Source: an uncultured Paenibacillaceae bacterium
GTDB taxonomy: Bacteria > Bacillota > Bacilli > Paenibacillales > DA-C8
Length of the DNA: 14,802 nt
Direction of reading: 5' to 3'
NCBI GenBank assembly: GCA_937957685.1
Contig: CALGAO010000111.1
Coordinates: 1 to 14,802, forward strand
In this document: in pieces, positions 1-6,330 of the stretch
How the letters are laid out: every line of letters begins with the position of its first letter
Numbering within the stretch: the stretch's first letter is position 1
Notes under the pieces: generated by a model
Database searches by the model: none
What the model was told of the DNA's origin: nothing
What the model saw: only the letters and a program-made list of their open reading frames with translations
Position numbers and translations under genes: made by a program

Positions 1-326
1 CGATAGGATGCGAGGATCGATCTCGTGGTCGTCTCGCCTGGCAGAGCAATGTCCCTGTCGGCATGCCGGATCGAGTCATAGCCGATCATGCACAGGAAGA
101 TCGCGCCGATCAGCCACATGGGCACCTGGATGTAAGGGATCTGCAAGATCGGAGCCAGGCCGAGATGCAGAGCAAGGACCATGAGGAGATCGATCGTCAT
201 CCCGCCCAGCCCAACCGCCCAGCCGTGCAGGAAGCCATTTTTCAGGCACTGTTTGGTCATCTCTACGGTGATGGCGCCCACCGGCATGGCAACAGCCAGC
301 CCCGCGAGCACATAGGTGATAAACAT
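1..326 (-). CDS. LysE/RhtB-family membrane exporter, N-terminal part
   Basis: The reading frame starts at the ATG complementary to 324-326 and stays open to the left edge, giving about 108 residues with no stop, so the C-terminus lies outside the window. A strong Shine-Dalgarno (AGGAGG, complement of 332-337) lies 5 bases upstream and fixes the start. The protein opens with a hydrophobic segment containing GLAVAMPVGAITVEM, then a short basic/polar turn (KQCLKNGF), then a glycine-rich second membrane segment (GWAVGLGGMTIDLLMVLAL) and a third around MWLIGAIFLCMIGY. This matches the N-terminal half of LysE/RhtB-type translocators, which export amino acids or related small solutes across the cytoplasmic membrane and are usually about 200 residues long. 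The substrate cannot be told. The gene is divergent from the large surface-protein gene and shows no functional link to the rest of the window. Confidence 0.82.
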   Translation of the reverse strand, partial: MFITYVLAGLAVAMPVGAITVEMTKQCLKNGFLHGWAVGLGGMTIDLLMVLALHLGLAPILQIPYIQVPMWLIGAIFLCMIGYDSIRHADRDIALPGETTTRSILASY

Positions 327-378
327 GACATCCTCCTCAGTTGCATACAGGTGACGGAATTCATCAGAGTAATTCCCT

Positions 379-384
379 ATTATA
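379..384 (-). promoter_or_regulatory. Possible -10 element of the LysE-family gene
   Basis: On the minus strand this reads TATAAT, about 50 bases upstream of the exporter start codon. No good -35 hexamer is seen at 16-18 bp spacing, so this is a candidate only. Confidence 0.35.
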
Positions 385-642
385 TCTCAGACAAGCCTGC
401 AATAGTATTGGTAAATGATAGAACATCACTTGTTCGGAATGCCTTGGGAGCTTCACCAGGGTGGAGACGAGACGCATGGAGACCATCCTCCCACCTCCCG
501 GGATGACCGGATATGACCGCCGTGAAGCAAACGTCTTCCGGACATAACGAGATGTTCGAAACGGCATCCCAAAAGGGGCTGTCATCAAGGTCAAGATTCA
601 CCGGTCTTGTCGAACTGGTCGTAATGGACGGTGGTTCCATGA

Positions 643-661
643 ATCGACATTTTTTAAGGTC
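643..661 (+). promoter_or_regulatory. Shared upstream motif (ATCGACATTTTT overlapping TTTTTTAAGGTC)
   Basis: ATCGACATTTTT (643-654) recurs exactly at 7864-7875 before the regulator gene. TTTTTTAAGGTC (650-661) recurs exactly at 12204-12215 before the second surface-protein gene. All copies lie in the direction of transcription, about 45-100 bases before their start codons. This fits a common activator site, possibly for the SARP-like regulator encoded at 7922-9037. The binding assignment is inference. Confidence 0.45.
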
Positions 662-739
662 CATTGTAGTACGCTGGTCGTGAGTCAAAAGTATCCGTCG
701 TGGATATATTGAACGATCTGACTGCAATGGAGGTTGAAG

Positions 740-1930
740 ATGAAGCGAGGCATGACTCGGAGAAGGATCGCGATGACGCTGCTCTGCTTCGTTGTGATCA
801 TCGTGCAAAGCGGGTTCGCCGCATGGGCGGAGCCAGTCCCGGGTTCGGAGGACGTCGGGACGGACAGCCATGTTGCGGACGCAATGGGAGGCGACAGTGT
901 CACGGACGCCGTGTACGGCGACGATCTGACGGAGGACGATACGGTCAGAGAGGAGGCGGACGATGACGAGCCTGGATTCGCACCGCTCTCGACCGAAGAG
1001 GAGGACGGTTTGCCGGAACTGCACGCCTTTGGGCGGAACAGTATGGGCGAGCTTGCGCTGGATAACGGCGGTTCGACCCAGCTGGCGCCAGAGCTGGTGA
1101 CAGCGTTCCCGGGCCTCCACATCTTCGACATCGCGGTGGGTCTCTCCCATTCCGTAGTCTTGTCTGCAGATGGAGAGGTGTATGCGGTCGGGGCGAACAA
1201 TAAAGGGCAGCTGGGAAACGGGACCATCAGGAATTCGGGGTTTAGTGCGACACCGGTAATGGTGGATCTGAGCGGTGTCGATGGCCAGGTGGTGGCGATC
1301 GACGCAGGAGATACTCACACCTTGTTGCTGACGGATAACGGGAAGGTGTATGGGTTCGGCGACAACAGCTACGGACAGCTTGGCTTCGCGAGTGAAGTCG
1401 AAAATGTCACCTTGCCGACACCGCTTCCAGTCAACGGGGAAATGGCTTCGATCGAGGCCAACTACTACATGACGTTCCTGGTGACGACGGATGGCGAGGT
1501 CTATGCGACCGGCCGCAACCAGTACGGCAAGCTGGGGCTCGGTCTGGAGGATACCGATGAGAATATTTATGGGTTCAAGAAGGTCACCGGGTTCGCGCCG
1601 GAGGCCACGGTGAAGTCGATCTCCACCGGTTCCAGACATACGTTCTTCGTCATGGATGATGGCAGTCTGTACGCCGCAGGCAGTGTGCCGGCCCTCAGCG
1701 GCACAGCATACTGGGTGGAACCGACGCTCGTCACGGATTTCTCGAGCGAGTTTGTCGTCTCCGCCTCAGCCGGGTCTACCCATTCCCTGGTGTTGACGGC
1801 GAACGGTCGGGTACACGCTTTCGGACAGACGTCATACGGGCAGTTGGGCCTGGATCCGCGGAGATCGATTGGGAAACCCTCCCTCCGACGGAGCTCTCCG
1901 CCTCCTTGTTCGGCGACGAGAAGGTCGTGA
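740..1930 (+). CDS. Fragment 1: signal peptide and first RCC1 propeller (blades 1-6)
   Basis: The start is ATG 740 rather than TTG 734, because GGAGG at 729-733 is 6 bases from the ATG. The N-terminus has a basic stretch (MKRGMTRRR), a hydrophobic core (TLLCFVVIIVQSGFAA) and a likely signal-peptidase site after AWA. About 60 mature residues follow that are rich in Asp and Glu. RCC1-type blades follow, with motifs such as VYAVGANNKGQLGNG and VYGFGDNSYGQLGF. Blade 5 (LYAAGSVPALSG) lacks the GQLG turn. After YGQLGLD the frame leaves the conserved sequence and ends in about 25 unrelated residues (PRRSIGKPSL...). The true continuation, beginning GSAEIDWETL, is in the other frame from 1852. As it stands this would give a secreted, unanchored propeller fragment. 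Confidence 0.6.
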   Translation: MKRGMTRRRIAMTLLCFVVIIVQSGFAAWAEPVPGSEDVGTDSHVADAMGGDSVTDAVYGDDLTEDDTVREEADDDEPGFAPLSTEEEDGLPELHAFGRNSMGELALDNGGSTQLAPELVTAFPGLHIFDIAVGLSHSVVLSADGEVYAVGANNKGQLGNGTIRNSGFSATPVMVDLSGVDGQVVAIDAGDTHTLLLTDNGKVYGFGDNSYGQLGFASEVENVTLPTPLPVNGEMASIEANYYMTFLVTTDGEVYATGRNQYGKLGLGLEDTDENIYGFKKVTGFAPEATVKSISTGSRHTFFVMDDGSLYAAGSVPALSGTAYWVEPTLVTDFSSEFVVSASAGSTHSLVLTANGRVHAFGQTSYGQLGLDPRRSIGKPSLRRSSPPPCSATRRS

Positions 1931-2127
1931 TGATCCAGGCCGCCAATAACTTCAGTCTGGTGCTGACGGAATCGCGCAAGGTGTACTCGTTTGGACAGGA
2001 TTCCTATAGCGGTCAAGGGGTCAATACGGCTGACGATGTGACTCTGCCCAGGGAGATTACGCCAGCGGGCGTGCAGGTTACGAAAATCGCTGCGCAGCGG
2101 TTCCACTCGCTTCTGCTGACGCTGGGT
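1019..2127 (+). repeat. RCC1 propeller 1: seven blades
   Basis: Seven tandem units of roughly 50-60 residues have the pattern (L/V)(H/Y)xxG...GQLG, followed by a HSLVLT-like strand. Blade signatures in order are LHAFGRNSMGEL, VYAVGANNKGQL, VYGFGDNSYGQL, VYATGRNQYGKL, LYAAGSVPALSG, VHAFGQTSYGQL and VYSFGQDSYSGQ. Seven blades is the classical RCC1 ring. Counting blade 7 requires correcting the frameshift near 1852. Confidence 0.75.
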
Positions 2128-2364
2128 CCGTCCGTGTACGACTACCCGGATCCGCCTTCGAATATCACGGTCACACCCGGACATCGGCAATTGACCGTGT
2201 CCTTCACCCCTCCGGTGTATGACGGCGGGACGCCGGTCACGCTGTACACCGTGAATCTGTGGAACGACAAGGTGCGGCGCACGCCAGGAGTCCGCACCTC
2301 CGATCACGGTGATGCCCGGACATCCCACCGTGCCGGGGTATGGCCTGTTCGCCCTGGGGAATAA
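1906..2364 (+). CDS. Fragment 2: last RCC1 blade of propeller 1 and start of an fn3-like module
   Basis: The frame is open from before 1852. Its first start-like codons are TTG 1906, GTG 1927 and ATG 1930, and none has a convincing ribosome binding site. It is best read as an internal piece of the giant gene, not an independent one. It encodes blade 7 (VYSFGQDSYSGQGVN) and the closing strand of propeller 1 (FHSLLLTLG). Next comes the first half of a fibronectin-III-like domain: PPSNITVTPGHRQLTVSF, then DGGTPVTLYTVNLWND. Beyond about 2264 the reading becomes atypical (RTPGVRTSDHGDAR). The frame ends at 2364, inside DNA whose other frame encodes the second propeller. Confidence 0.5.
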   Translation: MFGDEKVVMIQAANNFSLVLTESRKVYSFGQDSYSGQGVNTADDVTLPREITPAGVQVTKIAAQRFHSLLLTLGPSVYDYPDPPSNITVTPGHRQLTVSFTPPVYDGGTPVTLYTVNLWNDKVRRTPGVRTSDHGDARTSHRAGVWPVRPGE

Positions 2365-3811
2365 CGGTAACGGGCAGCTCGGATTCGGCGATTACGCCAA
2401 TCGCGGCATACCGGAGCTGATACCCGGATTGCCCGAACCGGTCGCCTTTGCAGCCGGGTTGGGTCATTCGCTGGTCGCAGGCAGTGACGGCAACCTGTAT
2501 GTGTTTGGCAACGGAACCCATGGTCAGCTGGGACTTGGCCATGATTCTCCCCAGACCACGCCGGTCGTAAATCCCGTATTGTCAGGTGAATCGATCCGGA
2601 TCGCGGCCCTTTCAGGCGGGGATTATCATTCGCTCGCCGTCACGACTTCCGGTGAGCTGTATGCTTTCGGCAGGAATAATAATGCCCAGCTCGGCGATCC
2701 TTCACTGAACGACAGGGTATATACGCCGGTTCGCGTCATGGAAGATGTCAGGATCGTGGATGTATCGGCAGGTTGGGGAGGCTCGCTCGTCCTGTCAGAG
2801 GATGGGGATGTGTACAAGCTCGGCTGGGTACCGGAGCTAACCCCGGAGAAGATCGTGGGCGCCTGGCCTGAGGATGAGCGGCCGATCGCCATCTCGGAAG
2901 GCTCCGCTTATGCGCTGATCCTGACGGACAAGGGCAAGGTATACTCGTTCGGTCATGGCGGACAGGGGCGACTGGGCCATGGCGACGAGGAGTATCAATG
3001 GATACCGAAGTGGATCGAGGGATTGCCGTCCGATGATCCGGCGATCGCCGTGCATGCGGGCGGCACCTCGTCCATGGTGATCACGGCTTCCGGTGATGTC
3101 TATGTGTTCGGGGACAACCAACATGGCCAGCTCGGTCTTGGCGATATGACTCATCGTCTCGCGCCGACCCGGGTCGAAGCGCTGGCCGGGAAGCGTGCGG
3201 TCGCCGGAACCATCACCATGTCCGGTTATCAGATGTTTATCGCAGTTGAATCAGAAGACGGGTATGAGGTGTACGGCAGCGGCGTGGCTGGTAATGGCCA
3301 GCTCGGCATCGGCAATGACACCGACGGCGACGGCTCGGTGCCAACGCCGATCACCGCGTTCGCCGGCAAGCGGATCGTGCAGTTCAGCTCGGGCGGCAAC
3401 CATGTGCTGGCGCACGCGCGGAGAGACGATGACACGACGCCACCTGCTCCGGTGTCGATCGAAGCGGAGGAGACCAATGCCTATGTCGACGTCACCTTCG
3501 ACGAGGGTGTCTATGGCAATCCGAACGGAGCAAGCGGACTGTGGGCAGGCGATTTCAGGATTGAACTTTCGGAGAACGGCGGCAATGCGAAGGGAGTGCG
3601 CGTGTCCTACGTGCGCCAGCCTGACGGTGAAACGCCGGAGGAAGCGAGCAGCCGGACGGAGGGGAGACGACACTGCGGCTGTTCCTGTCGATCGACGGGG
3701 ATCCGACCGGAGTGGAGGAGGTCGCGATCTATCCGGTGCATCGTCTGGCGATCTTCGATAAGGCTGGCACTCCGATCGAGGCGGAGACGCTGCTCGGATC
3801 GTTCGTGCTGA
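2309..3811 (+). CDS. Fragment 3: second RCC1 propeller and first beta-sandwich repeat
   Basis: The first usable codons are GTG 2309 and ATG 2312, without a ribosome binding site, so this is an internal piece of the giant gene. It carries seven RCC1 blades, for example LFALGNNGNGQLGFG, LYVFGNGTHGQLGLG and VYVFGDNQHGQLGLG. The fourth blade is short and lacks GQLG (VYKLGWVPELTP). The propeller closes at NHVLAHAR near 3420. A beta-sandwich repeat follows (TTPPAPVSIEAEETNAYVDV, then FDEGVYG). After EEASS (about 3650) the frame turns into Arg/Cys/Ser-rich nonsense (EGRRHCGCSCRSTG) and stops at 3811. The expected continuation, GGETTLRLFLSIDGDPTGVE, is found in the +1 frame. Confidence 0.55.
   Translation: MMPGHPTVPGYGLFALGNNGNGQLGFGDYANRGIPELIPGLPEPVAFAAGLGHSLVAGSDGNLYVFGNGTHGQLGLGHDSPQTTPVVNPVLSGESIRIAALSGGDYHSLAVTTSGELYAFGRNNNAQLGDPSLNDRVYTPVRVMEDVRIVDVSAGWGGSLVLSEDGDVYKLGWVPELTPEKIVGAWPEDERPIAISEGSAYALILTDKGKVYSFGHGGQGRLGHGDEEYQWIPKWIEGLPSDDPAIAVHAGGTSSMVITASGDVYVFGDNQHGQLGLGDMTHRLAPTRVEALAGKRAVAGTITMSGYQMFIAVESEDGYEVYGSGVAGNGQLGIGNDTDGDGSVPTPITAFAGKRIVQFSSGGNHVLAHARRDDDTTPPAPVSIEAEETNAYVDVTFDEGVYGNPNGASGLWAGDFRIELSENGGNAKGVRVSYVRQPDGETPEEASSRTEGRRHCGCSCRSTGIRPEWRRSRSIRCIVWRSSIRLALRSRRRRCSDRSC
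2345..3420 (+). repeat. RCC1 propeller 2: seven blades
   Basis: Blade signatures in order are LFALGNNGNGQL, LYVFGNGTHGQL, LYAFGRNNNAQL, VYKLGWVPELTP, VYSFGHGGQGRL, VYVFGDNQHGQL and VYGSGVAGNGQL. The final closing strand is NHVLAHAR. Blade 4 lacks the GQLG turn and resembles the short blade 5 of propeller 1 (both read (A/L)Gx VPxL). Confidence 0.75.
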
Positions 3812-6330
3812 CGGACATCACACCGCCTTTCATCGCGGGTGCGGAAAGGAGCAACGATACGGAGATCATCCTGGAATTCAGCGAGGGGGTGATCGGACTG
3901 TCCGATGCCGATCCGGCGGACTTCATCGTCGTCGAGACAGGCAGCGACGGCTCGGTTACCTACGAGGTGACGGCGATCGGGCCGGGCGCTGATGACCGCC
4001 ATGCGGTGCTGACCGTCGAATCGATGGCGGCATCGGGCAAGGAAGGCGTGACGCTGATCTATACCCCGGGCAGCGGGGCGACGATCCGGGACCCGGCGGG
4101 CTTTGCCCTGGAGGCGACCGATTCGGACGGCATAGAGATCGATCCGTGGGATACGGAAGAGCCCGGGATCGCGTCGGTGACGCGGGTCGATGACGTTACG
4201 CTGACCGTGACGTTCACGGAGGCGGTGGAGGCGTTCGACCGTGCGGATGACGCCGGTTTCTCGGTGACGGAGACGGGCGATCCGTCGATCGGGTATGCGG
4301 TGAAGGCTGCCCGGACGTCAGCCGACGGGCTCAGCGCTACACTTACGGTCGATGGCCTCGGGCCGTCAGCCAAGGAAGGCATCACCGTGACATACACGGC
4401 AGGCGGCAACGGGACGATCGCGGACATCGCGGGCAATCCGCTGGCGTCCACGGCGACTGGCCTGACGATCGACCCGTGGGATCTGGATGCGCCGACGATC
4501 GTATCGGGTTCGATCGGCCCCGGCAACGCCTATGTGGATGTGACGTTCAGCGAGGGCGTGTACGGCGGGAAGGACGGCAGCGGTGCCGTGACGGAGGACG
4601 ATTTCAAACTGACGCTCGCACCGAATGGCGGCCATGCCAAGTCAGTGGAGATCGTGGCGGTGCGCAAGGCGGATGGAGCGACGCCGGACGAGGCTTCCCC
4701 GCTGGTTGGTGGAGAGCGGACGGTGCGGCTGTTCATCGAGACGGACAAGCCGGCGAGCGGCAGCGAAACTGTGAGCGTGGCCGCGGCTGACGCGACGGCG
4801 ATCTTCGACCGGGCAGGACATGCCGTCGGCGCGTCGCAGACGACTGGTGCGCTTGATCTTGAGGATGTGTTGCCTCCCGAGATTGTCAGCATCTCCCGGT
4901 CAGGCAACACAATGCTCATCGTGACGCTGAGCGAGGATGTGACCGGGCTGGCGCAGGCCAATGACGGCGGGTTCACCGTGGAAGAAACGGACAGCGAAGG
5001 ACAGATCGCGTATCCGGTCGTCACGACGGCTCGCGGCGTCAACGACCGGCAGATCGTATTGACGGTGGCCAGGGATTTCGCCGTGTCCGCCAGGGAGGGG
5101 CTGACGGTCAGGTATACGGCCTCGGGCAACGGCAGGATCGCCGATCTGGCGGGCAATCCGCTTGCCTCAACCGACGAAGGCGGCTTCTTCGTCGATCCGT
5201 GGGACACGGACGCGCCGGAGATTGACTATGGCCCGCTTCTGGACCGCGACCTGGAAGGACGTTACTACATCGTGTTCAATATGCTGGAAGGCATCTTCGG
5301 ATCGGACGATGGCACCACAGGCGTGACGGCTGACCATTTCGAGCTGGTGCTTGATGTGCCGGAGGATGGTCTGGCGGAAGGCGTGAATATCCTGGGTTTG
5401 GAAGCGATGGATGAGTTTGATTGGGTGTTTCTCGGTGCGCCGACGGGGGGCGAGACGAGATTCGCCATCTATTTTGAAGTGGTGGGTCTGGCGAACGGTC
5501 TGGAGACGTTGTATCTGAAACCGAAGGACGGGGAGTCGATCTTCGACCTGGCCGGCAATCCGATGCCGGATGAGCCGTTTGGCTTCCCGGCGATGCTGTT
5601 CAACATGACCGAGCCGTCCGAGATCGTCGAAGCGGAGCTGGTGGATGCGACGACGATCCTGGTCACGATGAGCGAGGATGTGGTCATCTGGGATGATCTG
5701 GGCGAACGCATCGGCTTCACGGTCGAGGAGATCGGCAGCGACGGCGCCATAACCTACACGGTGACGGCCGTCAGCCAGCTGGATCCCGAGGATACGATTC
5801 ACCTGGTGTTGACCGTGGATGACATGAGCCTATCCGCCAAGGAGGGCGTGTTGCTGAGATACGAAGCGGGCGATCTGCTGGCCATAACGGATTTTGATTA
5901 CAACGAGATCAAGGCGACGACGGTGGAGATTGACCCGTGGGATACGGATGCTCCGACCATTACGAAGTCCGAGTGGGAAGCGGATGCGTCGTATGTGGAC
6001 ATCACCTTCAGCGAGCCGGTGTACAGCAAGGATGACGGTACTGGCGCGCTGACCGTGGACGACTTCGACATTGAGTTCGAAGCGAACGATGGGACGGCGA
6101 CAGGTGTGACGGTGCTGGCGGTGCGCGCGGCTGACGGCGATATGCCGGAGACGGCGTCGGAGCTTGTGGGCGGCGAGACGAAGGTGCGGGTGTTCCTGAG
6201 TGTGGAAGGAACACCAACCGGCGTCGAGACGATCAGCGTAACGCCAGCGGACGGCGCATCGATCTTCGACTTAGCGGGCAATGCCATCACAGCGGATCAG
6301 TCAACGGCGATCAAGACGCTGCCGGACCAA
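3434..6330 (+). repeat. Eight beta-sandwich repeats of two alternating types
   Basis: Two module types of about 110-130 residues can be told apart. Type A has YVDVTFSEGVYG, a DDF.L...NGG.A segment, AVR..DG.TP..AS.LVGGET and a GVETISV..ADG.SIFD.AG ending. Type B has TLTVTFSE.V, GF.V.ETGSDG.I.Y.V, then LTV...SAKEG.T..Y and IADIAGNPLA, ending IDPWDT. The order is A (3434), B (3817), B (4153), A (4486), B (4867), A (5209), B (5608), A (5947); starts are approximate. They resemble the Ig-like or SWM-type surface repeats of bacterial adhesins. The exact family is not settled. Confidence 0.65.

Larger units (their letters stand above)
327..739. other. Divergent intergenic region
   Basis: These 413 bases separate the LysE-like gene (minus) from the giant surface-protein gene (plus). 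Several open frames cross the region, but none has a start with a ribosome binding site or a recognisable protein. It holds the exporter's Shine-Dalgarno and TATAAT, the motif cluster at 643-661, a TATATT at 695-700, and GGAGG at 729-733, which is the ribosome binding site of the giant gene. I see no tRNA, riboswitch or terminator here. Confidence 0.6.

Noticed and set aside
560..585. GGCATCCCAAAAGGGGCTGTCATC resembling the tip of an insertion sequence
   Set aside because: No partner inverted repeat, target duplication or transposase was seen nearby, and the match is from memory and short.
734..739. TTG 734 as the start of the giant gene
   Set aside because: It directly abuts the GGAGG at 729-733, leaving no spacing; ATG 740 has 6-base spacing.
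380..1639. A 419-codon open frame on the minus strand over the start of the giant gene
   Set aside because: Its composition is typical of an antisense shadow, it has no recognisable domain, and the plus strand has clear RCC1 blades.
1840..3720. Programmed ribosomal frameshifting as the explanation of the three frame changes
   Set aside because: No slippery heptamer or following pseudoknot was seen at the junctions, and three shifts alternating in direction in one gene would be without clear precedent.
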